Assembly (NCBI GenBank): GCA_035079385.1
Contig: JAVHKY010000081.1
Span: 186,001-250,000 of the forward strand
Source: Aspidiotus rigidus
Lineage: Eukaryota; Arthropoda; Insecta; Hemiptera; Diaspididae
DNA length: 64,000 nucleotides
Direction: 5' to 3'
The translations under genes were made by a program, and so were the position numbers. Under the pieces are notes generated by a model. It was not told where the DNA came from and made no database searches. It was given only the letters and a program-made list of their open reading frames with translations. How positions within the stretch are numbered: the first letter of the stretch is position 1; the number at the start of each line of letters is the position of its first letter. Shown here piece after piece: positions 54,870-64,000 of the stretch.

Positions 54870-57635
54870 GGTAATGACGTCACAAGCTAATAACTTCACC
54901 GATGTTGATATTCATATGGGGGATTATTCGCATTACTCGTTTGCTTCCCTTACCAAGACAACTCATTTTACAGTACATATTCAAGAACGGGAGCGAACGA
55001 GCGGAGCGATTTCCCTTCTTGAGCTAGATGGCTTATCTTACAGTGCACCACGCCTGTATTTATTCAACGCATCTGTCAGAGAAATTCACAAACTAGGCCA
55101 TGATTTTGTCACGAAGCAGGCGGCGCGGTCTTGAAATATAAATAAGGTCACTTACAGACGCGTGGACATGGGACGTGATCTTTATTTATTTGGCTCTTCC
55201 AGAAAATCGATCTTTTTCTCCCTTTCAAAATTTCATAGACCTTGGAAGTTCGTGAACTACTTGGACATGCTAAAAAGATATTAATTTGAATCCTTTGCTT
55301 TTGATAAATGCTGCATGCACAATTACCACGCATGTAATTCAGGTAGAGCTAATCGGATGAGACAATTAGCGCACTCGAGATTTGAAACATCATCAAACAT
55401 TTTAAGCTCGGACCTAATGAAGCGGCACAATTTCCTATCATAATGATTTTCGATGAACTACATTTCCTCCTCAATGTACGAGTCGTTTAATGCTGGAAAG
55501 ATTTGACAAAATTCGATGAGAAAAAAAAAAAAAAAAAAAAAAATACTATAAAAGATTTCCTAGTAAAAATATTTTTACATTCCCATTAACGCGCGTATGG
55601 ATTTATTACTCGATGATCTTAAATGAGAGGCCTATTCGAAAGATAAGCCAGAGGAGATAAACGTTTTCCTACGGACAATCTGTGACGTTTTGAGTGTGTT
55701 TATAGAAGATAAAATAAGAAAGTGTTGAAATGAGTCGGAGTAAAAAGAATGTTACGTCGAATTTATTACTTTTCTTTTTTTCTGTTATACCTACCTATAT
55801 AGCAGTTAAAAATAGGAGGAAAAAAACATTATCGTGAATGGACGAAGGGCAGAAAGTGACGTACAGAAAGGGCAACAAATTAGCGGGTTTATGTATGTTT
55901 TTTTTTTGAACACAGGACAAACGAAAGAGAAAATATTCGGTTTTTACGAAGAAGACGCGAGAGTTGAAGTGATGTTGAAATGTAATGCGATGTTTCGACG
56001 TTCAGTCAATTATAGTTGTCGTAAGAGGCTTCTTAGTTGAGATAATTAAAAATAATGAAATAAAATTGTAATTCAGTAATATCGCCATCATTTCGTCATC
56101 GTCACAAAGAACATTTTCCGAGCAGTAAATGTGCTGCCTACCGGTGCTTCTGAACTACAATTTTACGCACGCTTCTTTCTTCTAAGATTTAGATGGTCCA
56201 AACTTTGACAATGGTTCTCAGTATATCAAATTTTCTTTTTCGCATGAGCCAAGAAAATTTGCATTCAAATTTTCCTTTTCCTGATTGGCTCATGTGCGTT
56301 CATTAAAAGCAGTATTCTGTGCGTTGTGAAAAAATTTGAGGACGTAAGCTCGTGCATTCACTAGAATCAGAAAAGGAAATTAAATCACTGATATGATTGT
56401 TCAAGAATACGGGTGATGATATGCCCTCTTCTGAGCAGTTGAATGCTGGGCCATACGACGCAGAACTTCACGGTGAAAATGAGGTGTGTCAGCTAGATCT
56501 TGATGTTCAAATCTAGCCATCTCCATCTTGAAACAACTCAGGAATATTACTCTGCGGCAGGTCTATGGGTGCGAAAGCTCCAAGCAAGACGAATTTATCA
56601 TTCAGTGGTTCTAGTTATTGTCGGAAATCGGATACATCTAGAAATTTATAATCTGCAATCTAACTTTTAAGAATTCAAGTCAAGAAGAGAAGTTTTTATT
56701 GCATAACATGTTCCTTCGATTCTAATCGATTAGGAGAATGAATAGTTCCAGATAAAGAATTTGTCACTTATGAGTGAGTATTTGGCGAAAGAATTCGAGT
56801 GATTCAAAATGCTCAAACCGGTGTCAATAGAAATCTAATTAAAGGATCGTGTGCGTAATGTACATTGTACGCAAGTCATCATTATTGGCGATTTACCCGT
56901 GCACCTAATTGACGGAAAGAAATTTCCGACTAGTTTTCATTCGAATGGAGTATTTTGAATCTTCTTGTATCAATAATAATAATATGTAGATTATTTCACA
57001 AAAATTCATTTCTTTCGTTGGAATAGTTTGAAAATAAACTCCTAATAGCCATGGAAACATATGATATCGCATTGTTTTGACACATTTCGTCTCTTTTAGG
57101 CTTGGTCTACTCATTTTTAGCCTCTACACAGTTTCCGGAATTTGCGTCGAGGTATGTTTGGGTATCCACACGACCATGACTCTTATCTGATTCCTAGATT
57201 TGCGTACGGGTGGAGCTTATAAGCTGGGACTATTCAGAAACTCTATCGAAATTCACATCTTGCTCTAGTTTCCCCAATTTTGGGGTTGTGACAGATCTTC
57301 TTGAGACTGAACTTTTGGAAGGAACCAATGTCTTGATTGTCTTTATTTAGTGTGAAGCACTTGGAACTTTGAAAGAGGATTACTGTGAGTTGGTAAAAAT
57401 ATGTAATTTGCGAGCTGCAACTCGGTAGACTTGTTTCGTTGTCATAATTCAAGATTTCCAAGTTAATTTGCATGTTTTTTGCCTTTCAATCCATCCCCTC
57501 ATCTTAAAGTCTATAAGTGGTTCAGTATAGGCTTTTATATACTGCTGTATGTTAGGCCTGGTTCCATAGTAGCTGATAGTAGGACCTCAGTCTAATTTGG
57601 GTACTTTTTGGCCGAATGTAATTGAGCTAAGGACT
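54870..57635. other. No gene recognised (2.8 kb); A-run at 55.52 kb
   Basis: An uninterrupted A-run of about 25 lies at 55,520-55,543, perhaps the tail of an old plus-strand retro-insert, but no source sequence was recognised. A frame at 54,868-55,134 follows a TGACGTCA boundary and looks repeat-derived. At 56,240-56,300 GCATGAGCCAAGAAAATTTG and its inverse CAAATTTTCCTTTTCCTGATTGGCTCATG form a short hairpin. Confidence 0.4.
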
Positions 57636-57639
57636 AGGA

Positions 57640-57970
57640 AGAGAGTTTGTGCCACGTTACACGAAAGAAAGGAGCGAGTTGAGCTGTAACCATTGCAGTT
57701 GTATTTATGTGGGTCAAACCGGTCGTGCTTCAAGTACCCGCCTCAAGGAACATACGACTGTCTGGACAAAAAAGAAGAAAAGATGCGACGACCCCTCTCA
57801 CGGCTCTGTATATCAAGTTTCCATACACATCTGGTCGTCAGCATCACGTTCTCCCAGAAAATAAAAATTCACGACAAAAATTATGTACTTTTGCTTTTAT
57901 TAGGTGATTCAAAGTACCATTCAACTTGTTTTGAAAGTAATCACAGGACAACACCTGACAATTAATCACT
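57640..57970 (+). mobile_element. Penelope-like element, GIY-YIG fragment
   Basis: CNHCSCIYVGQTGRASSTRL then KEHTTVW is an excellent GIY-YIG N-terminus of the Penelope type (usual C..C...YIGQTGR....R..EH). After a frame change the sequence reads FHTHLVVSITFSQKIKIHDK (usual HL...GH.F....I.IL). The RT is absent. It is better preserved at the nuclease start than the PLE at 27.1 kb, so it is a separate copy. Confidence 0.82.
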
Positions 57971-58479
57971 CATTCATTGTTTCCCATTTCTGTTTTCCTC
58001 ACTGTTTGGTCATTGTTGATCTTGATTTCCTTGTTAATATCGAGCTTCTTGAATGCCTGTATCACCTTGCTTATGCGTTTTCATACATATATGATACAGA
58101 TCTAGAGTACTTTTCTTTTGCTACTTGGTCCCCTTAGCCAGCTTTCTAGAGTTCTTTTGGGAAAGCAATTATTCTCCAATTAATAATTTCCATTTCTCCC
58201 TTCCTTACTTCCTTATTCCCCAAGACCAAGCAGTAGTTTTGAAGCACAACCATCCTGTATTGGTGATAAGAGAACAAATCCTCTATAGGATGATGATATT
58301 TGACTTTCAGAATTTCAGCAAGCAATCTCAAAAAAAGGGGAGTTTTTGACAGAGCCAAATGAAATAAAGATCATGTTGTACGCCTACTAGCGACTTCAAT
58401 TATAATTCGAGGCCAGGCCTGCTTTGTGATGAAAGCATGACCAGTTTTTAAATTTTGCATACAAAGGCGAACGGCTTGG

Positions 58480-58930
58480 ACTGGTATAGGCGAGGTGTAC
58501 TGGCTATCTAACTCAAGGGGACTCACTCATTCCGTTCGCCCCCTTCTTGGTGTATTGTATTTTGAGCTGTCCAGCTTACGAGGGGCGAATCAGCCTAGTA
58601 GTACCTGTGACGGCTGCCTATGACGTCATCAAGCTTGGGCTTTCTCTCTTCCTTACTCTCTTCTATTTTCAGGATCACTCACTCCGCTCATAAGCTTTCC
58701 AACAGTTTCCATTACACTAGACCTTATAGTAATACTGCTCGAGTCTCACTCATACTAGGCCTCCGCGTCGCGGCTGATAACGTCAAGATGGCAGATTTCA
58801 TAATTGGGTACTACTCCTTAGCACCCGATTACAAGGATGAGGGGAGGTGGATTGAACTCGCGGATTTCAGAATTAGGGTAGGGGTCACGATTGAGAACGT
58901 TAGCAGCTGATGACGTCATCGTTTATTAGG
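58480..58930 (+). repeat. Dispersed repeat with shared modules
   Basis: Starts with CGTTCGCCCCCTTCTTGGTG and TTTTGAGCTGTCCAGCTTAC (compare 43.8 and 9.97 kb), then TGACGTCATCAAGCTTGGGC, the inverse of 54,690-54,850, then GCGGATTTCAGAATTAGGGT (compare AAATTTCGAAATTAGGGTAG at 10.2 kb), ending GCAGCTGATGACGTCATC near 58,920. Confidence 0.65.
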
Positions 58931-58939
58931 ACAGAAGAG

Positions 58940-59600
58940 AAGGGATACCGTAAACAGAATTATTAGGGGGTTGGGACAGTCGTGGGGGTGGTGCGAACTC
59001 GCAAATTTTGGAATTAGGCGCTAGGACTCAGGAAACTTCGTCGAAAAGCGCTAGGTATTCTACGCCTAATTTAGTCAAAATTTGCATACGTCGGATACTG
59101 ATGCGAACACAGAATTTAGCTGTTACAGAGGGTTGCCCCACCACAAAGAAGACTCCGTTAACAAAGGTCAAATCCCTTCATTTTCAGTTTTGGGAATTCA
59201 GACCTTCCGCTAGTTGAACTTTCAAGAGGACTAGAAGAATTTTCAAAATATTTCTCCCATATTTTGCGTCCAATTTTCTGCGGGAACAGACAAGATTGCT
59301 TCCTTCTTATGTGTATTTTTGGGTCTCCAGTTCCATCATTCTATAGGGGGTATGGAGCACTTGAAAATGCTCGAAGAATTTTTCAAGCAGTGCCGGACAT
59401 ATTCGACTCTCTATTTATATTTTTATTCTTCGAGGTTACTTAGTGACAAATTCTTGATCAACAATTACTTCTGAATCCTTCCCAACATTAGACCTCAAAC
59501 ATTTTTGATGGATGAATTGAAAACATCATGAGAGTATGAAGAAAAGAGAGGAAAGGAAGTAGGATTTCAAAATATTGACATATCGAGCACCAATGAAAAA
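58940..59600. other. No gene recognised
   Basis: A further phrase GGATACCGTAAACAG and GCGCTAGGACTCAGG suggest repeat material to about 59,050; otherwise nothing is recognised. Confidence 0.4.
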
Positions 59601-59605
59601 AAAAT

Positions 59606-59611
59606 TTTATT
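59606..59611 (-). terminator. Poly(A) signal AATAAA
   Basis: AATAAA on the minus strand, about 210 bases after the stop codon of the secreted-protein gene, inside an A/T-rich stretch. It is the first exact signal downstream of the stop that I saw. Confidence 0.55.
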
Positions 59612-59820
59612 TAAATATTCCATACTAGAGTGAAATGCAACGAGCATTCAATCAACACTTGTATAAAAAAAATTAAAATTACTTTGAAATTGAGCTGATA
59701 TCGCAATATTTGCGCTAATTTTATCGCCTGACCTGAAAAACCTAGTTATCATTCTACTTGTGATTACGAAAATGAAGAGTTCATCACGTCAGTCACAACA
59801 CGTACGTCTCGGATGTCCTT

Positions 59821-61274
59821 CTACAACTTGCTCATTTTTTGGCTCAATTCTTGCAAAGTAGGCACAATACGCACGGAACCAATGATCCACCAAAAGCGGA
59901 ATACGCTCTTGTTATTGATCTTCTTCTTACTCGGATCCGGATGTATCAGAGTGACGGATTTACCGTCCATTCCTTGGGTGACATGGTAAACATACTGGTG
60001 TTTGTTGTTCTTTTTACACATCAAAACTTGCGTTAGGATAGGTTTGTACTTAGCATCCGAATATTTCAAGTAAGCGGTCTCTATTTTTGTTTCCTTTATA
60101 TCCGCTGGACCGTAACCCGTTAGTTCATGGACACTTTTGCATACCTCTACGCGCTGCTCTGGTGTTAGCTTGTTAGCCATCTCCCAGTTCACTTTTTGGT
60201 TTTCTGGAAGGATGATATAAGAACATTAGAAAAAGATTCATAGAGTGAAGGCCGAAATCTGCATTTTCACTCGTTGTCTCTGAGACCTAGAACTATTCTT
60301 GACGCGAACGAGAGAGACTGGAATCAGTATCTTTGTGATGGGATCCGAAAATAGGAAACGCCCTAAGACCTGGCAAGTCATCGAGCGGTTTCATGGAATC
60401 AAGAATGAAAAAGGTGACTCAATAATCAATGAAGGCTATCGTGACAAAGTCCTTGGAAAGGGGCTACTTCCTACGTACTCGGAGCTCCCATCGAAACAAA
60501 AAATCCCTAATTAGAACTGGCGATCATGAAAAATGATTCACTTTCACATTAGTCTCGTTACATTACGCGAGAAACGGTTTTTCAATCGCGAATTCATGCG
60601 TCTAAAAGCGAAAGCACTCGTGCCGAAAATAATAAAAATTTTCTGCGAATATTGTAATGTCCCTGAAGATGAAATCGCATGATTAGAGTTCGCAACGTTG
60701 ACGATAAAATTCCTTACACGAGATAGACCAGTTTAGAATGATATACAGAAGCAGCAAGCAAGGCTCCCTCGCTGCCAACTTTAAACGTTAATTACTGCAA
60801 CATAATTGCCTTTGAAAGAAACCGAGCTAGGTTTCAAGGTCAATTAGCCTTTTAACGAGTAAATTTGGTTCCGGAGCCTGTAGGCACTCTCGAGAAAGCT
60901 TAACTGGTCTGTATCTGGTGCACTAAAACCGTTTCATCTGCACAGAAGTCTGAGCCTACATAATTAAATTATTTGAAGAAAAAAAAAAGGTTACTTTTTT
61001 ACTACGATGTCTTACACGTTGTTCCTAATACTCGCGTCACTTTGGGTCGAGATTTTATGCACGTGTCCTGTTTCACCGAAATATTTTTGACTACTTGTCA
61101 CAACATAATCGAATGATAGCTAAACTTAATGGATGCGTTTTCTTTTTATTACTTACGTCCGAATTTCTTGGCAAATTTATCTTCGTAGTCGTCGTCGCCG
61201 GCATTTGCGGGTAAGACGAGACACATCGCGAACGCAAATAAAGCCATTAATCTGGTAAACGAGTAGTACTCCAT
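59821..61274 (-). CDS. Secreted small protein, two exons (intact family member C)
   Basis: Exon 1 is 61,274-61,157 (39 codons plus one base); donor GTAAGT. Exon 2 is 60,203-59,821; acceptor CATCCTTCCAG. The split codon joins as C+AA (Gln), phase 1, and the intron is 953 bp. The start has a strong context (GCCATGG). The ~166-residue product begins with a clear signal peptide (MEYYSFTRLMALFAFAMCLV then LPANA) and an acidic stretch (GDDDYEDKF). The mature part has a predicted helix (LTPEQRVEVCKSVHEL) and strand-like segments (ETAYLKYSDAKYKPILTQVL, HQYVYHVTQ, KSVTLIHP), two cysteines, and a lysine-rich patch (PSKKK). Helix then several strands recalls the cystatin-like fold, but no cystatin QxVxG is seen. 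Probably secreted; function unknown. Confidence 0.85.
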
Positions 61275-61367
61275 GGCGGAAAATAGTTCGAAAAACTTAC
61301 GTACAGTAGTAAACTTTTGGAATCAGGAAGGGAACACGAAATGCATCTTTGCAGTTTGTGGAAAGTT

Positions 61368-61375
61368 TATTTATA
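61368..61375 (-). promoter_or_regulatory. TATA box of the secreted-protein gene
   Basis: TATAAATA on the minus strand, 94 bases before the ATG at 61,274. Transcription would start near 61,340, giving a 5' UTR of about 65 bases. There is no upstream ATG between the expected start and the coding start other than one in CAAAGATGCATTT near 61,345, so the start site matters. A TATA box suits a tissue-restricted, strongly expressed gene. Confidence 0.65.
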
Positions 61376-61379
61376 CGAT

Positions 61380-62450
61380 GAATCCGTACATGGAAATCAA
61401 GTTTTACGAAACGTTTTTCATTAAATAATTTAAATAATTAATTTTCAATAGCTATACTATGTAGGCTTTGAGAACAGTTGTGTGAAGAGAGAGATAATCA
61501 TCGTCATTATGTTTTTCGGCACAATTGACTGATGATGAGAAGAAGGAATTGTGCGTATTGGCGAACAATGCTACGGTAAATCTGTTCGTTTTCAATTGAT
61601 ATAAAAGTTGAAAGACTCAATTTTCTATTAATTAAGAGCGAACTACGAGTATATACGTTTACGGTATGCCACGTGCTCGAGAATTATGGTGAAATTCCTG
61701 TCGGTGTTACGTAAGATTGGAAAAACGCCCCCTCAATGATGACATTTTAGTCGAGAGAGTGACTCAGTTCCTGAAAAGTTGACAACTTAGGCTGAGATTA
61801 CAATCGTCGTGTAGTCGGAACGATGATCTTTAAATATTATTGTCCTCGAGGAAAAACTTGATGCCAGAAGCTCAGCTAGCACCCAAATCTCCACCATCAG
61901 CGATGGAGTCGAAGAGATGGCATCTTCATTATCGTTTTCTATTCCCTGATTAAGACACAATTAATATTTCAAAGTCAGTGGAACTGTCTTTAAGATAAAA
62001 TATACACTAGAACTTTCGGTAGAAAACCCATCAATAGGCAATGGCATATCAACTTCAAAAGCGAGTAAGCCAGAAACACACGAATAACTCAACCGATTTC
62101 CTCTTAAATGCATCAATGAGGGGCAAAGTAGGGATTATCTCATCTACTATGGGTGAGTAATCAAAAGTTGACTTATGATCTCTGCAACCTCTGATGCTCT
62201 ACTTCTAGAAGTCTCCACAGAGGCGGACATTTTAAAGAATTTCCAGACGCTAGAAGAAGGGCAGCCAAATTAGAAGGCTTGGGCTAACTCACAGTTAGCG
62301 CAAACTAGTAATCTTTGAGAGGCGTTTGAACATATATGAGAGCTTATCGGACTAAACCTTGTGAATACCACATTTCTTATCAAAGATGGGGGAAGAAGGG
62401 AGGTAAATCTTCGTATTATATATAGAAATATTGAAATAAAAATGATTGAT
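61380..62450. other. No gene recognised (1.1 kb)
   Basis: Upstream flank of the secreted-protein gene. Non-repetitive; no exon or element supported. Regulatory sequences for that gene may lie here. Confidence 0.4.
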
Positions 62451-62459
62451 GTCAAGTTT

Positions 62460-63150
62460 CTATGAAAGAAACGAAATATTCAACCATAATTTAAATTATG
62501 AAAAATTATACAAGAATTAATAAATATATCAATTAAATATGAAAAATAATTTATTGAAATAAAAAATCAAATAAAAACTTGTATTGATATAATTCGTACA
62601 ATTAATGATCCAATATTTCATAATATAACATTTAAATTTGTAGATATTTCAATTAATGATTATTACTGTATTCTTAAAGAAATGATTATCAAGTTAATCA
62701 ACTATAATAATAAATAAAATAATTAATAAGTTCATTTTTATATTTAATAATCATTAAAGGATGTACAAAATCATTAATTATTTAATTCAATTTTAATAGT
62801 ATTTTTTTATGTTATAATAATTTTATTAATTAAAATTAAATTAGTTATTATTCAATTATTTACATTTTAATAGAATATTTTATTTTGATAAATTCAATTT
62901 ATTATAATTATAGTTTTAATGATTAGAATTTTAATTATTCATTATATTATTTATATTTTTATTTAAATAATAATAATTATTCATATTTAATCATCTTATT
63001 TGTTTTTACAATGATTATATTAATTTCTAGATTAAATTTTATAATACATAATAATATTTGATGAGATTTATTAGGTTTAATATCTTTTTTATTAATTATT
63101 TATTATAATAATTATAATATTGTTATAAAAATAAGAATTTTAGTCATTTA
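62460..63150 (+). other. Nuclear mitochondrial insertion including nad5
   Basis: Extremely AT-rich block with sharp edges. Near 62,980-63,095 it reads IILFVFTMIILIS, then SLNFIM, then WWDLLGLISFL with the invertebrate mitochondrial code (TGA Trp, AGA Ser, ATA Met). This matches the nad5 signature (LF.FSM..LI.SPNL..IL.GWDGLGL.SY). About 60-100 codons upstream, MEYFILMNS resembles the start of the same gene. Sequence from 62,470 to 62,860 is probably mitochondrial too, but the gene was not recognised. Stops and shifts show it is dead. Confidence 0.68.
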
Positions 63151-63204
63151 GTCGATTAGGAGACACTCGTATCTTAATTTTAATAGTAATCCCTTATTTT
63201 TTGT

Positions 63205-63880
63205 TAATGGTCAAAAAATTCGTCAGTCGCTGGAACGTTCTGGAAATGACAAATATTCAAGAACATCCAGTTTTTCACCCTGGAGGGCCGTGAATTTTGG
63301 TATTTCGTTCATCAATAAGTTCAATTATAATGTAAACATATCCGTCGAGTTTGAAAAAAATGGTCAAATAATTCTCCAGCCGCTGGACTGTTTAGGAAAT
63401 GATAAATAATTGGGAAAATCCATATTTTCACCCTGGAGGACTGTGAGTTTTGGTATGATCAATTAGGTCGATTATAATGTAAGCACGTCCACCAAGTTTT
63501 TTCGACTCGGCGGATGTGTTTACATAAGAATTGACCTAACTGATTAACAAAATATGAAATTGCAGTTCTGCGAGTTCAAAAAGTGGATTCTCCGGATTTC
63601 TTTCAATTTCAAAACCATTCCAGCGACTGGAGAATTTATTGACTATTTTTTTTTTCAACTTGACGGACATGTTTACTTAGGAATTGACCTAATTGATGAA
63701 CGAAATACCAAAACCCATTGTCCTCCAGGGTAAAAAAGTAGATTTTCTCACTTCTCTACTGTTTTCAGTCTGTTCCAGCGACTGGAGAATTTTTCGACTA
63801 TTTTTCTCAATCTAACGCACTCCACCTAATCCGTGGATGTGTTTACATAAGAATTGACTAAATCGGTAAACGAAATACTG
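63205..63880. repeat. Head-to-head array of ~153-bp units
   Basis: Two direct units on the left (GTCAxxxAATTC-CAGxCGCTGGA at 63,208 and 63,360; period about 152) and two inverse units on the right (CCAGCGACTGGAGAATTT at 63,620 and 63,775; period 155) meet near 63,500. Shared parts include TTCACCCTGGAGG/CCTCCAGGGT, TTTTGGTAT-TCATCAATTAGGTC and 'GATGTGTTTACATAAGAATTGAC'. This is either a foldback element or an inverted duplication. It has no coding capacity. Confidence 0.8.
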
Positions 63881-64000
63881 AAAATATATATTTTTGGTCT
63901 ATCTACATTCCGTTCTTATCCCACGGAGGAGTGCGTATTTTCCAGCTCGAACATTGACAATTGATTTCACGCGGTCTCTTGCGGTAGCAGTCATAGTCCA

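Noticed and set aside
55520..55543. Poly(A) tail of a retro-insert
   Set aside because: No target duplication or source sequence found beside the A-run.
1..64000. tRNA or rRNA genes
   Set aside because: I saw no nuclear tRNA box A/B pattern or rRNA sequence I could support; a decayed mitochondrial trnG may lie near 53.97-54.03 kb but its cloverleaf was not resolved.

Overview
The window looks like gene-poor nuclear DNA of an animal, most likely an insect. The reasons are spliced, TATA-driven small genes, non-LTR and Penelope-like retroelements of types common in arthropods, and AT-rich insertions that read as cox3, nad3 and nad5 only with the invertebrate mitochondrial code. There is no bacterial-style gene packing. 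I could not name the order or species. Everything is read by eye; no alignment or database search was run.

One protein gene is convincing: a two-exon gene on the minus strand (59,821-61,274) for a secreted protein of about 166 residues. It has a TATA box, a strong start context, clean splice sites and a poly(A) signal. I do not recognise the family. Five further exon-sized fragments (3-409, 12,715-13,053, 18,104-18,403, 34,072-34,299, 44,172-45,190) resemble one another or the intact gene. The match is clear enough to notice between copies A and B and between B and D, and weak for the others. My working reading is a dispersed, mostly degenerate family of short secreted-protein genes, separated by repeats.

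Most of the rest is mobile or repetitive. Left part (1-12 kb): a LINE fragment, a TCGA-rich degenerate satellite, two copies of an element carrying a 45-bp minisatellite with inverted ends, and a 220-bp tandem duplication. Middle (14.9-31 kb): a nearly full but broken RNase-H-bearing LINE, an RTE-type LINE, further LINE fragments, and a Penelope-like element (PLE). The PLE is split by an AT-rich block holding a 492-bp MITE and is hit again by a 91-bp poly(A) retro-insert.

The 31-49 kb part holds inverted copies of one dispersed repeat, a 411-bp higher-order satellite, a MULE transposase pseudogene with a SWIM finger, a poly(A)-tailed insert, a degenerate tandem array interrupted by a MITE, an array with eleven TGACGTCA palindromes, and a 300-bp foldback element. 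The right part (52-64 kb) holds a hammerhead-like motif, two mitochondrial insertions, a PLE GIY-YIG fragment, the intact gene, and a head-to-head repeat array at the end.

The genes do not form an operon or pathway. The coherent story is a small gene family embedded in nested transposons, with several unusual repeat families whose copies share modules across the window.
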